From the NCBI RefSeq assembly GCF_004375085.3, contig NZ_SNAQ03000014.1, positions 1 through 64,000 on the forward strand: a DNA stretch of 64,000 nucleotides, given 5' to 3'. Source of the DNA: Lewinella sp. W8 (lineage in GTDB: Bacteria; Bacteroidota; Bacteroidia; Chitinophagales; Saprospiraceae). The position numbers were made by a program, and so were the translations under genes. Below, in pieces: positions 15,871 to 24,740 of this stretch. Every line of letters starts with the position of its first letter. Positions within the stretch are counted from its first letter, which is position 1. The notes under the pieces are model-generated. The model had not been told where the DNA came from and did not search any database. It saw nothing but the letters and a program-made list of their open reading frames with translations.

Positions 15871-15890
15871 GGCACCTGCGCTCCGTCGCC
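15871..15890. repeat. Dispersed GGCACCTGCG-type repeat
   Basis: GGCACCTGCGCTCCGTCGCC lies in the spacer between two minus-strand genes. Similar phrases occur in other spacers: about 38311-38327, 42041-42057 and 56110-56126, and in reverse orientation near 47938-47955 and 56317-56337. It seems to be a short REP-type family of this genome. Confidence 0.45.
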
Positions 15891-15910
15891 CCCTAAAAAA
15901 CGACCCCGGA

Positions 15911-16792
15911 CTACCGCCGTCGCTTCCGCCGGGCTAAAGCATGTTTTCGCACTCGGTTCGCTTCACTGGCCACGTACAGCCACCGATCGTCGTAGAAGTC
16001 GATGGCCTCGAATTGGGTCGGCCAGGTCCAGCTGAGGTTACGGCGACGAAGTTTACCCCGCAGGAAACGCCCCCCGGGAAAATCCCGGATTGTAATCAAC
16101 GAAGCGGACCCTGAGGGCAGAAAACCCAGGGCTCGTTTGAAGGTGTAGGCCGTCAATACCAGCTCCCCCCGCTCGCGGTCCAGGGCGGCAGCGGTGACTA
16201 CTCGCCGGGGAATGCGCAGACTGTCCACCAGCTCCGCCTCGTACCGTCCGGGCCGGGCGGGGATGCGGTAGTGGTAGGTCATCCAGCGGCGGTCTCCAAA
16301 GAGGACGTCCTTGGTGAACAAGTGCAGATAATCGTCTGCGTACACCATCGCCTCGCAGTTGTAGTTTCCGGGCTGGTGGATGCCACTACCATCCTGATCC
16401 GGATAGGTGAAGTGAATGGTGTCCGATTCTTGGCGGACCGTATCGTAGCGGTAAATCGTCAGCGACGGCCGACGGCCGGTGTTGTTACCGAAATCTCCCA
16501 CGTAAAGATTTCCCCGGTCGTCGTGACACATATCTTCGAAGTCCACCGCCCTCCGGCTGACGCTGTCCTTACGGGCCACCGCGCCCGTCGGACCGGTACG
16601 ATAAACGAAGGGGCCATCGCCGCTGTCGTTGTGCCACCAGAACTGGTTGCCCGCAATCACCAGTCCGCTGGCTTCGGCCAGCGCGGGAGGGAGGCGGATT
16701 TTCTTGGGCGGCCGGGTAGCACAGGAAGCCAGGATCAGGCAAGCGAAGGTGAGGCAGGCAGCTTTGACGGAGATAGAAACCGGAAATTGCAT
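15911..16792 (-). CDS. Lipoprotein, probable beta-propeller
   Basis: 293 residues starting MQFPVSISVKAACLTFACLILASC, an SPII signal with lipobox LASC; this fixes the start at 16792 rather than the longer upstream frame. The body has repeated blade-like motifs: EASGLVIAGNQFWWHNDSGDG, VDFEDMCHDDRGNLYVGDFGNNTGRR, LTIYRYDT, NCEAMVYADDYLHLFTKD, VTAAALDRERGELVLTAY, QFEAIDFYDDRWLYVASE. These resemble SdiA-regulated/phytase-like propeller proteins of Bacteroidota. It ends in a basic tail ALARRKRRR. Role unknown; it is surface or periplasm anchored. Confidence 0.75.
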   Translation of the reverse strand: MQFPVSISVKAACLTFACLILASCATRPPKKIRLPPALAEASGLVIAGNQFWWHNDSGDGPFVYRTGPTGAVARKDSVSRRAVDFEDMCHDDRGNLYVGDFGNNTGRRPSLTIYRYDTVRQESDTIHFTYPDQDGSGIHQPGNYNCEAMVYADDYLHLFTKDVLFGDRRWMTYHYRIPARPGRYEAELVDSLRIPRRVVTAAALDRERGELVLTAYTFKRALGFLPSGSASLITIRDFPGGRFLRGKLRRRNLSWTWPTQFEAIDFYDDRWLYVASEANRVRKHALARRKRRR

Positions 16793-16843
16793 GGGAGCAA
16801 AATACTGCTTGGGGGAGGAAGAATGGTGAAGAAAATTCCGGTA

Positions 16844-16881
16844 TCCGCCTACTAAGTCTACATGTAGGCTTAGTAGGCGGA
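16844..16881. repeat. 38-nt near-perfect palindrome
   Basis: TCCGCCTACTAAG (16844-16856) is the exact reverse complement of CTTAGTAGGCGGA (16869-16881), with the palindrome CTACATGTAG between them; only T16857 against G16868 does not pair as DNA. A second hairpin with GTCTAC/GTAGAC lies at about 16925-16938. Located downstream of the sulfatase on the minus strand, it could end that transcript, although no strong U-tract follows in that direction. Confidence 0.6.
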
Positions 16882-16970
16882 CCCAATTTTTTTTGGCAAA
16901 ATTTTTCAGTATTTCACCCTTCCGTCTACCCGTAGACTCTGTCGACGGAAATCGCAATTTTGCCCCGCTC

Positions 16971-18617
16971 TCAATCCCGCGTCACCGGCACCGCACTACC
17001 CCACCAGTCCTCGTTGGGCACCCAGCCGGGCGCAAACATCTCCCGGCGTCGGCGCTCCAGGGAAGGCCAACGTTCCGTACGTACCTGCCTTCGCCATCGG
17101 TCCCACGCTTCCTCCGTAAACTGAGGGTTCGGCACCGGGTACCGAGCGTTCATCTGCTCCAGCCAATCCAGTAATTCCCGACGCATATTTGCCGTGCGCG
17201 CGGGCTCCGACTCGGACCGATCGTTGACCTCCCCGGGGTCCTGCCCCAGGTGGTACAGTTCGTCGTGATCATCTTCCCAGTAGTGGATCATCTTCCAGTC
17301 TCCCCGCCGCAAAATGGAGCTGGGATCCCCGCCCTGATTTCCGTAGTGCGGATAGTGCCAGAAAAGCGGGCGCTCCCCCAGGGATTGCCCCCGCAACAGG
17401 GGACTGAAGTCCCTACCATCGAGTATCTGCTCGGCTTCCACCTGCAGTCCCGCCAGGGAGAGCAGGGTGGGATAAATGTCCGCCCCAGTCACCGGTTCAT
17501 CCACGGTAGCGGGCTGGTCCTGTCCCGGCACGTACAGGAGCAGGGGTTCGCGAATTCCTCCCTCCCACTGGTAGCCCTTCCCGCCCCGCAACGGAGCATT
17601 GGAGGTCGCATAAGCATCACCGGAGGCCACGCCCCCGTTGTCGGAAGTAAAGATGACCACGGTATGGTCCGCCAATCCGGTGGCCTCCAGGTGATCGAGC
17701 ACCCGGCCGATGGCCGCGTCCATTTCCGCCAGCAACCCGGCATAGACGGGGTGGTCTTGCGCGGTCCGGATGGGTAGTCGACGCTCCATGACGAATGCCG
17801 AATCGGCCGGGCTGGCGGCTACGGCCCTGGCCCGAAAATGCTCAAAGCGCTCCGGGGTCGTCTGCAGGGGCGCATGGACGGCATAAAAGCTGAGCATGGC
17901 GAAAAAAGGGTCGCCCTGATGTTCATGCAAAAACGCCTTGGTTTCCCGCGCCAGGCGTTGGGACAGTGGCTCTCCGGGCCGCTCGTTGGGAAGTTTCGGG
18001 TTCTCGTAGGGGTCAAAAAAACCGCCGATGGGACTTCCTTTGCTCCACCCCCCAACGTTGTGGTCGAAACCGTGATCCTCCGGATGATTCCCCCCGTCAC
18101 CCAGGTGCCATTTCCCCGCAAAAAAGGTGGTATATCCGCCCTTACGGAAAGCCTCGGCGAGGCTGGTCGCCGTTGCGGGGAGGGCGCGGCGGTAATCGGG
18201 CGGCAGGTGGGTTGTCGGCCGTTGATCGCGGTGCCAGTCGGGGCCCGTCTGGGCGCCGATCCAGTCCGTGATGCCGTAGCGGGCGGTGAATTGTCCGAGC
18301 AGGATACTGGCCCGGGAGGGACTACAGACCCGGGAGCCGGCGTAGGCCTGCGTAAACGAGGTGCCCCGGCGGGCGAGGGCATCCAGGTGAGGCGTTTCGT
18401 AGAAGCGGGAGCCCGTGGCCCCCAGGTCGTGGTAGCCAAGATCGTCGGCCAGGATCAGCAGGACGTTCAGTGGCGTTTCCGCCGGGTTGGCCCGTTTGGG
18501 CATATCGGGCGACGGAGCGTGAAGCGCAGTGGAATACTCGGCTGAGCCGGTGCAGGTGCAGAGCAATATAGTGAATAGCAAAAAGATCAGTCCGGATAAG
18601 GGAGACCACGAAAGCAT
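16971..18617 (-). CDS. Sulfatase, exported (type I, formylglycine)
   Basis: About 548 residues. Exported by an N-terminal hydrophobic signal (PLSGLIFLLFTILLCTC, possible lipobox). Sulfatase features: LLILADDLGYHDLGATG (metal Asp pair), VCSPSRASILLG, the C-x-P-S-R motif whose Cys becomes formylglycine (about residue 96), GKWHLG, HAPLQTTPERF, VIFTSDNGG, and a C-terminal subdomain with WKMIHYW. Such enzymes remove sulfate esters from algal or animal polysaccharides. A 47-nt repeat shared with 42081-42127 lies inside the coding region just after the signal. Start 18617 gives the signal peptide directly. Followed by a divergent deacetylase gene. Confidence 0.93.
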   Translation of the reverse strand: MLSWSPLSGLIFLLFTILLCTCTGSAEYSTALHAPSPDMPKRANPAETPLNVLLILADDLGYHDLGATGSRFYETPHLDALARRGTSFTQAYAGSRVCSPSRASILLGQFTARYGITDWIGAQTGPDWHRDQRPTTHLPPDYRRALPATATSLAEAFRKGGYTTFFAGKWHLGDGGNHPEDHGFDHNVGGWSKGSPIGGFFDPYENPKLPNERPGEPLSQRLARETKAFLHEHQGDPFFAMLSFYAVHAPLQTTPERFEHFRARAVAASPADSAFVMERRLPIRTAQDHPVYAGLLAEMDAAIGRVLDHLEATGLADHTVVIFTSDNGGVASGDAYATSNAPLRGGKGYQWEGGIREPLLLYVPGQDQPATVDEPVTGADIYPTLLSLAGLQVEAEQILDGRDFSPLLRGQSLGERPLFWHYPHYGNQGGDPSSILRRGDWKMIHYWEDDHDELYHLGQDPGEVNDRSESEPARTANMRRELLDWLEQMNARYPVPNPQFTEEAWDRWRRQVRTERWPSLERRRREMFAPGWVPNEDWWGSAVPVTRD

Positions 18618-18789
18618 ATCGATAGTAATTCTGTGGGCCACAAATATTGATGAGGACGTACCCCTGGAGGGTGCTCCCTTCTCTTGCTCTTCGGGGCGTT
18701 CACGGCACCCGCGCGCCGGCGCCCAGGTGAAAGACGGTAGCCGACCAAACTTACCGGGACCTATATTAGTCACAAAACTACTCCTGATC

Positions 18790-19713
18790 ATGCGCCAATT
18801 CTCCATTTTTGCCCTGTTGCTGCTGTCTTCGTGGCTGAGCGGGCAAACGCTCGCCGAGCAACTCGGCTATCCTTCCGGCACAAAACTGCTCATCGTTCAC
18901 GCCGACGACCTCGGCGTGACCCACGCCACCAATGACGCCAGCATCGCGGCCCTGGAACGGGGTACGGTGAGTTCAGCCAGTGTCATGGCCCCCTGCCCCT
19001 GGCTGGCCGAGGTAGCCGAATGGGCCCGCGCCAACCCCAACCACGACCTGGGCATGCACCTGACCCTGACCAGCGAATGGCGGCTCCTCCGCTGGGGCTC
19101 CTCCGCGCCCTCCGATCGGGTCAGCAGCCTGCTGGACAGCACCGGCTACTTCAAGCCCCAGTGCAGCGCCCTCTACGAAACTGCCCGGGCGGAGGAAGTC
19201 GAAATTGAAATTCGGGCGCAGATTGACCGCGCCATCAGCCTCGGCCTGCAGCCCACGCACCTGGACTCCCACATGGGTTGCCTGATTTACAATCCGGCGT
19301 TTTTTGGCGTCTACCTCAAAGTGGCCCGGGAGTACGGTATTCCGGCCATGGCGAGTCGAAATATGCTGGCGGCCCTCGGGGAAAATTTTGCCAAGCAGCT
19401 TACCGATCAAGACCTGGTGATCGACAACGTTTTCACCGCCGGCCTGCCCGATTACGGCACTGGTCTGGATAACTACTACCGCAATATCCTGGCCGACCTT
19501 CCCCCCGGCGTCAGTGTGCTCCTCATCCACACCGCCCTGGATGGCGCCGAGAGTGCCGGCATGGCCGGCGGCGTGGAGGGCTGGGGTAACCGCTGGCGGC
19601 AGCAGGACTATAATTTCTTCACCAGTGACGCCTTCACCCAGCTGCTCCGGGAACAGAACATCCAGTTAACTACCTGGCGGGCCATCAGTAAAAAGTGGTC
19701 ATCCCGGCCATAA
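18790..19713 (+). CDS. ChbG/HpnK (YdjC) family carbohydrate deacetylase
   Basis: 307 residues. Signal peptide MRQFSIFALLLLSSWLSGQ, then LIVHADDLGVTHATNDASIAALERGTVSSASVM with the conserved Asp-Asp metal site, LGMHLTLTSEW with the metal His, and PTHLDSHMG with the catalytic His/Asp. YdjC-type enzymes remove acetyl groups from chito-oligosaccharides or related sugars; this exported form presumably acts in the periplasm. Divergent from the sulfatase, consistent with a shared role in polysaccharide breakdown (inference). TATATTAG at 18762-18769 is a near -7 box. Confidence 0.88.
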   Translation: MRQFSIFALLLLSSWLSGQTLAEQLGYPSGTKLLIVHADDLGVTHATNDASIAALERGTVSSASVMAPCPWLAEVAEWARANPNHDLGMHLTLTSEWRLLRWGSSAPSDRVSSLLDSTGYFKPQCSALYETARAEEVEIEIRAQIDRAISLGLQPTHLDSHMGCLIYNPAFFGVYLKVAREYGIPAMASRNMLAALGENFAKQLTDQDLVIDNVFTAGLPDYGTGLDNYYRNILADLPPGVSVLLIHTALDGAESAGMAGGVEGWGNRWRQQDYNFFTSDAFTQLLREQNIQLTTWRAISKKWSSRP

Positions 19714-19725
19714 GGCTGCTAACTG

Positions 19726-19763
19726 CAAAAAAACGGTCCGCCTCCTGCCGGAGACGGACCGTT
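19726..19763 (-). terminator. Intrinsic terminator of the S8 protease gene
   Basis: A 14-bp stem (19732-19745 with 19750-19763, one mismatch) with loop TGCC. On the minus strand it is followed by a run of 7 T (A-run 19727-19733 on the plus strand). It lies between the convergent deacetylase and protease genes. Confidence 0.8.
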
Positions 19764-19784
19764 CCATAGCTTGTCAGCAAGGAT

Positions 19785-21605
19785 TTACTCCCCGGTGATG
19801 TCAATACAGAGGGGTAGGTAAAGGCCCCTGGCGACCTCGGCGCTAACTTCCAGGTCGGACGAGGTGCGGAGTCGTTCTGATCTCCAGTCGCCCACGTTGC
19901 CACCATTGGCGCCCAGGTAGCGCGCCAGGTCCCTACTGATCAGGGGGGCAGAGATGGAGGTACCGGCCAGCGTACTAAACTCGGTCGGCGTAGCGGCCCC
20001 GTACTTGGGGGATAATCCCGTTAAGTAGGCCGCAACGTTTACGCGCTTGTCGCTGAAGTTGGAATACAGGTCCACCAGTACGGGCTCCCGGGAAAGATCC
20101 TGATCGGGGTATTCCATGGAGGCTACCGTAAACAGGTGCTCGTAATCCTTCTGCAATCCAAAAGAACCGGGCCACTGGGTGTTCATCGGCTCATCGATGT
20201 TCACGTTATTGTTACCGGCGGTGGTCACCACAATGGCACCGCGGTCACCGGCACGACGGATGGCGCATCCCAGCGCCAGGGGTTCATTGGGTTGCGGAAT
20301 CCCCCAGCTCATGTTGATGATGTGGCTGCCCAGATTAACCGCTTCGTTGGTCGCGACAACGGCACCGAAGTACGTGGCAAAGCCTTCTCCACCAAAAATC
20401 TTGAAGTGAACGACGGTTAACGGGGCGTCTCCCCGGTACCCTCCGATCACCAGGCCACCCACGGCGGTACCGTGGCCAATTTCGTCATCTGGTTGAGCAT
20501 CATCCCGGATGAAGTCGTACCCCAGGGAATTTTGCTGGACAAAACCGGAATTGGGCAGTCGGTAGCGATGATCCTCCCAGGTGCCGTCCCAGACGCCACC
20601 AAATTCCACGCCGCTGTCGATCACGGTCACGATCACGTTCTCGGCTTGCGAAGAGGGGGTTCCCGGTTCGAAGGTGATACAATCCTGGGAGCCAATGGGA
20701 AACTTATACTCGGACTGGACGAGGTCGATGATGCCCGCTCCGGTCGTGGGAACGGTAATCAGGTAATCCTGCTCCACGAAGAGTTCCGTAGAATCTTGCT
20801 TTGGTCGCCGGGTGCTGGTCACGGGGTCTTCGCCACCGCCGCCGCCGAAGAAGTCCGGCGACATGCCCGAGGGAACGTCTACGGCCACCACGGAACCACC
20901 CGCTCCGGTGTAGCTTTCGCTGATGGGCAGGCCCAGTTCCTGGGCCCAGCCGATAACGTCGGCATCAGGATTGCAGGTCGACAGAATCAGGCGTTGGAAA
21001 GAATCTCCATTACAGCTGATTTCCAGCGAAGGAGGGCCAGCCTGACCCTCGGAACGGCTGTAGGAGATCGTGTTTCCTTTGGGCTCATTGTCGTAGGCCA
21101 CCACGTCGATAAAGTCGCTGGCCCCCAAACTGTAATTATCGTAGTTCGGTGAATCGAAAATCGTGTAATCGATCCAGACGTAGATGTCGCTAAAGTCGGC
21201 ACCATCCTCAATGGCCTGATTAATGGCTACCGCACCGCTGGACTCACAAACCGTGAGTGGGGTGATGTTTGTGTCACAGTCCGCGCCAAACACCTGGTAA
21301 TTGATCAGTGCAGGAATACCTACGTACAGGTGCAGGTTCAGTTGACCGTCTGAGGAAGGGTCAAGTCGAACGATTCGGGCGCGTTCACTGGCCGGGCAAT
21401 CTACCGGCAGGGTGGGAAAGGTGCCGACTTGTGGTTCGTTGAGGTTGTTGAGGCGAAGGGGATCGGGATCGCAGGTACCGTCGCTGAAGCCCACCGAAGG
21501 GACATCAAATTCGCAGGGGGGTGGTGGCGGATCTTCATCTTCGCATCCTGGCCATAGTAGAATGGCTCCGAGAAGGGCTAGGTATAAAAGCAAAGGCTGT
21601 TTCAT
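19785..21605 (-). CDS. Subtilisin-like S8 serine protease, lipoprotein
   Basis: 606 residues. SPII signal MKQPLLLYLALLGAILLWPGC, then an acidic/proline linker (EDEDPPPPP) typical of surface-exposed Bacteroidota lipoproteins. About 300 residues of unknown N-terminal sequence precede the S8 domain. Catalytic triad: Asp in VTVIDSGVEF (about 328), His in DDEIGHGTAVGG (about 377), Ser in LAGTSISAPLI (about 551); the oxyanion Asn is in VVTTAGNNN. All residues are present, so it should be active. It ends in VARGLYLPLCIDITGE without an obvious sorting domain. Followed by a clear terminator. Confidence 0.92.
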   Translation of the reverse strand: MKQPLLLYLALLGAILLWPGCEDEDPPPPPCEFDVPSVGFSDGTCDPDPLRLNNLNEPQVGTFPTLPVDCPASERARIVRLDPSSDGQLNLHLYVGIPALINYQVFGADCDTNITPLTVCESSGAVAINQAIEDGADFSDIYVWIDYTIFDSPNYDNYSLGASDFIDVVAYDNEPKGNTISYSRSEGQAGPPSLEISCNGDSFQRLILSTCNPDADVIGWAQELGLPISESYTGAGGSVVAVDVPSGMSPDFFGGGGGEDPVTSTRRPKQDSTELFVEQDYLITVPTTGAGIIDLVQSEYKFPIGSQDCITFEPGTPSSQAENVIVTVIDSGVEFGGVWDGTWEDHRYRLPNSGFVQQNSLGYDFIRDDAQPDDEIGHGTAVGGLVIGGYRGDAPLTVVHFKIFGGEGFATYFGAVVATNEAVNLGSHIINMSWGIPQPNEPLALGCAIRRAGDRGAIVVTTAGNNNVNIDEPMNTQWPGSFGLQKDYEHLFTVASMEYPDQDLSREPVLVDLYSNFSDKRVNVAAYLTGLSPKYGAATPTEFSTLAGTSISAPLISRDLARYLGANGGNVGDWRSERLRTSSDLEVSAEVARGLYLPLCIDITGE

Positions 21606-21730
21606 AGGAAAGTGTATTGAGAGCGGTAAAGGGATAATGGCCTAAAGCTGACTTAGGTCCGCCGCTTTATGCTGAGGGATGAAAGGACGTTACGAAAATA
21701 GGCGTTTTTTTTTCTGACCATCGTACTGGC

Positions 21731-21746
21731 TCCCGGATATCCGGGA
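21731..21746. repeat. Palindrome TCCCGGATATCCGGGA
   Basis: A perfect 16-nt palindrome in the spacer between the divergent protease and esterase genes, 110 nt before the esterase ATG. Possible operator; nothing else supports this. Confidence 0.4.
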
Positions 21747-21856
21747 ATTTTCCGGGTTAAGCGTCGGTGATTCCAATAATTCTTTTCCAATCCTCCGGGC
21801 ATGGTTTTCGCCCCCTGGCGATATTTGCTACTTTCGCCGCCACGGACAATAATCGT

Positions 21857-22939
21857 ATGCCAGAACGCACCTTCAGATTATCCACCCCGGAGCATGATGA
21901 TCGGCCCGTTTTCGTCGCCGGCAGCTTCAATGGCTGGCGAGAGGCCGACGAGCAATACCAGATGCGGGCCGGGACTGCGCCCGGCACCTACGAACTCACC
22001 GTTTCCTTTCCCCTCAGCACGGAACGCATTGAATACAAGTACACCCGTGGCGGGTGGGAATGCGTAGAGCTTGGTCCCGCCGGGGAAAGTACGGCCAATC
22101 GGGTACGCAACCCCCAGGAAGAATGGCACGATGAGGATCACGTCTCCCGCTGGGGCGGGGATGGCCTGCACTTCCGGTCCGACCTTCTGCCCGTCATTGA
22201 AGTTATCAACGAGGCCTTCGAAATTCCCCAGCTCATCCGTACCCGCAGGGTGGCCGCCCTCCTACCCCACGACTACCACGAAACCGATAAGCGGTATCCG
22301 GTTCTTTACCTGCAGGATGGTCAAAACCTGTTTGATGACTACGCGCCCTACGGAAGCTGGGGGGTGGACAAACAATTGGCCAGTCTGGCCGAACGGGGGA
22401 TGGGCGACGTCATCATCGTGGCCATCGACCACGCCGCCGAGCAACGCATCAGCGAATTTAACCCCTCCCCCAACAGCAAACTTGGCATGGGGGAAGGCCG
22501 GAAATACCTGCGCTTCCTGGTGGAGACCCTTAAGCCCTACGTTGATCAACATTTCCGGACCCGGCCGGAAGCCGAATTCACGGGCATTGGTGGCAGCTCG
22601 CTGGGCGGACTGATCAGTATCTACGCCGGCATCTTCTACCCGAAGGCCTATCAGCGGCTCATGATTTTCAGTCCTTCCCTGTGGGTATCCCCCAATATCC
22701 CCTTTCACCTGATGCGCCTGGTGCAGCAGTTTCGGGGACGTATCTACCTGTACGGTGGAGAGGCAGAAAGTAAGACCATGGTGCCCAATATGCTCCACTT
22801 CCGGAAACAATTCCTGGCCCAGGCCGGCACCGAAAACGTCGACATCCGCACCGAAATTGACCCCCAGGGTCAACACAACGAAGCTCGTTGGGGACAGGAG
22901 TTCCCCAAGGCCCTGGAATGGTTATTTTTCAGTGAATAA
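21857..22939 (+). CDS. Esterase of the enterochelin-esterase (Fes) type with N-terminal E-set domain
   Basis: 360 residues, no signal peptide. The N-terminal 100 residues (VFVAGSFNGWREADEQYQM ... YKYTRGGWECVELG) form a glycogen-binding-like E-set (CBM48-type) module. The C-terminal alpha/beta hydrolase has RTRRVAALLPHDYHETDKRYPVLYLQDGQNLFDD, the nucleophile GIGGSSLGGLIS (G-x-S-x-G: GGSSLG), and a late QGQHNEARW with the catalytic His. Related proteins hydrolyse siderophore or carbohydrate esters. Substrate unknown. Start 21857 lies at the conserved MPERTFRLS; a GATATTTG box lies about 30 nt upstream. Confidence 0.88.
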   Translation: MPERTFRLSTPEHDDRPVFVAGSFNGWREADEQYQMRAGTAPGTYELTVSFPLSTERIEYKYTRGGWECVELGPAGESTANRVRNPQEEWHDEDHVSRWGGDGLHFRSDLLPVIEVINEAFEIPQLIRTRRVAALLPHDYHETDKRYPVLYLQDGQNLFDDYAPYGSWGVDKQLASLAERGMGDVIIVAIDHAAEQRISEFNPSPNSKLGMGEGRKYLRFLVETLKPYVDQHFRTRPEAEFTGIGGSSLGGLISIYAGIFYPKAYQRLMIFSPSLWVSPNIPFHLMRLVQQFRGRIYLYGGEAESKTMVPNMLHFRKQFLAQAGTENVDIRTEIDPQGQHNEARWGQEFPKALEWLFFSE

Positions 22940-22966
22940 GCTTAGGGAAAGATTGATTCCGTCCGC

Positions 22967-23263
22967 TTACTTGATGATCACCTCCTCCAGGTAATCTTCG
23001 CCGAACTCCCGGTTCAGGCGCTCCCGGATACCCGCCCGCACCATGGTGAGTTGGTTCCGTAGTGGAGCGTTGGTTACGTAGACGTAGAGTTTCCGGTTCC
23101 GGATCATAAAATCCCGGGTGTTATCCGCCACGTGCTTTCCGAAGAACTTTTCCCAAACCATGCTCGTCCGGGCCTTGAAGTAGCCCGCCTCGTTGCGCTT
23201 ATTGCGCAACAGTCGCATAAAAGCATCCTTGAGGTTGGCTTCGCCTTCTCGCTTGTCCTTCAT
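22967..23263 (-). CDS. DUF721/DciA-like protein
   Basis: 98 residues: basic start MKDKREGEANLKDAFMRLLRNKRN, then VWEKFFGKHVADNTRDFMIRNRKLYVYVTNAPLRNQLTMVRAGIRERLNREFGEDYLEEVIIK, the KH-like core of DUF721. DciA proteins load the replicative helicase in bacteria lacking DnaC; whether this short form does so is unproven. It lies downstream of recF, as in many genomes, but has its own -7 box (TATCTTTG on the minus strand at 23275-23268), only 4 nt before the ATG. Confidence 0.85.
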   Translation of the reverse strand: MKDKREGEANLKDAFMRLLRNKRNEAGYFKARTSMVWEKFFGKHVADNTRDFMIRNRKLYVYVTNAPLRNQLTMVRAGIRERLNREFGEDYLEEVIIK

Positions 23264-23267
23264 TGTC

Positions 23268-23275
23268 CAAAGATA
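23268..23275 (-). promoter_or_regulatory. -7 promoter box of the DciA-like gene
   Basis: Minus-strand TATCTTTG, an exact TAnnTTTG match ending 4 nt before the start codon; predicts a leaderless mRNA. Confidence 0.6.
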
Positions 23276-23469
23276 CGGTGAGATTAGAGCTTGTTTGGAC
23301 TTTAATAATCGACCTCCATTTGGCCTTTTTTGGCGCTAGCTTCGTTGGGAAAATCCTCATTTAGCGCTGCTATACTCCGATTTCGCTTCGCGGCTACTTC
23401 GTGGTTCCCGCCTTGCTACCACCAAAAAATTCTCAAATTCGGCCAGACGACCAAAATCCACACAAGCTC

Positions 23470-24579
23470 TTATTCTTCCTCCGATATGGCACCGTCATCC
23501 ACCAGGAAGCGGCGCCAATCAATGGTATCATCACTACGGATCAGGGCCAGGACACGTTCCGGGTCCGTGTCGGTAATGAACACCTGGCCGAAGGCCGCGC
23601 TCATGACGTAGTGCAATAACTGCTCCACCCGTTGCTGATCCAGCTTGTCAAAAATATCGTCCAGGAGTAGAATGGGTGGTCGACGGGTACTGCGCTCCAA
23701 CAACCGGTACTGTGCCAGTTTTAGGGAAAGCACGAAGGATTTCAGTTGCCCCTGGCTGGCAACCCGTCGCAGGGGGTGCCCCTCCTGGGTGAACGTAAGA
23801 TCGTCCCGATGAACTCCACCGGTAGTCCGTTGCAGTATCCGATCCTTTTCCGTTCGCTCCCGACACAGGTCCTCCCAGGCCACATCTTCCAACTGGCTTT
23901 TGTACGCTACCCCCACGGTTTCCCGGGCGCCGCTGATGGCGGCGTAGGCCTCCGTGAGTAATTCCGTAAAGGGCGCCACGAATGCCTTCCTCTGTGCGTG
24001 AATGTAGGTGGCCGCCGGCGCCATTTGGAGGTTGTAGACCTCTAAGAGTCCGGAGGAGTCCGGACGACCGTCCAGCTCTTTGAGTAGTGCATTACGGTTA
24101 CTCAGCAGCCGATTGTAGTTCAGCAGGTGTTGGAGGTAGGCAGGGTCCGTTTGACTCAGACTGTTATCCAGCAAGCGCCGCCGCATTTCGCTGCCCTCCA
24201 GCACCAGGCTACTGTCGTCTGGTACCACGATCACGACGGGGTAGCGGCCCACGTGTTCGGCCAGTCGGTCATAAGCCGCGCCGTTCCGTTCAATAATTTT
24301 GCGTTTGCGCTTCTGAATTTTCACCACGATCCGGTCGCGGGAATCGTCGTCCTGCACAAAGTGACCTTCCAGGCGGCTTACGTCATCGCCGTGCCGGACA
24401 TTGTACTGATCCGGCGTGCTGTCGTAGCCTTTTCCCATGCACAGGTAGTAGACACCTTCCAGCAGGTTGGTTTTACCCGCACCGTTTTGCCCCACAAAAC
24501 AATTAAGGCGAGGGCTGAACTCCAGGGAAACCTTCCCGTAATTCTTAAACTGCGTCAATGTCAGATCCGCCAGATGCAT
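23470..24579 (-). CDS. recF: DNA replication/repair protein RecF
   Basis: 369-residue ABC/SMC-like ATPase that helps load RecA at gaps. Seen: HLADLTLTQFKNY, Walker A FVGQNGAGKTNLLEGVYYL, PDDSSLVLEGSEMRRRLLDNSLSQTDPAYL, the signature ASQGQLKSFVLSLKLAQ and Walker B PILLLDDIFDKLDQQRV with the D-loop. Full length. 206 nt separate it from the DciA-like gene downstream. The upstream spacer holds tandem repeats. Confidence 0.95.
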   Translation of the reverse strand: MHLADLTLTQFKNYGKVSLEFSPRLNCFVGQNGAGKTNLLEGVYYLCMGKGYDSTPDQYNVRHGDDVSRLEGHFVQDDDSRDRIVVKIQKRKRKIIERNGAAYDRLAEHVGRYPVVIVVPDDSSLVLEGSEMRRRLLDNSLSQTDPAYLQHLLNYNRLLSNRNALLKELDGRPDSSGLLEVYNLQMAPAATYIHAQRKAFVAPFTELLTEAYAAISGARETVGVAYKSQLEDVAWEDLCRERTEKDRILQRTTGGVHRDDLTFTQEGHPLRRVASQGQLKSFVLSLKLAQYRLLERSTRRPPILLLDDIFDKLDQQRVEQLLHYVMSAAFGQVFITDTDPERVLALIRSDDTIDWRRFLVDDGAISEEE

Positions 24580-24636
24580 GCGGGTAATTTAAGGGTTGAG
24601 GCGCTAGGATGTAGGATTAGGGCGATCACCGCAGGT

Positions 24637-24704
24637 GCAGTGTAACGGAATCCTCGCGCTCTGCCGGGATGCAATGCAACGGAATCCTCGCGCTTAGCCG
24701 GGAT
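24637..24704. repeat. Two tandem copies of a 34-nt repeat
   Basis: Units 24637-24670 and 24671-24704 share the core AACGGAATCCTCGCGCT and GCCGGGAT and agree at about 30 of 34 positions. The core resembles the 47-nt repeat at 42081-42127 (CGGAATACT.GGCTNAGCCGG). It lies between recF and dapD. Confidence 0.65.
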
Positions 24705-24740
24705 GCCAGACTCCGAGGTGAAGTCCTCCAATCCCCATTC

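Noticed and set aside
16971..21605. A polysaccharide utilisation locus (PUL) from sulfatase, deacetylase and protease
   Set aside because: No SusC/SusD-like pair, glycoside hydrolase or hybrid two-component regulator is present in the window.
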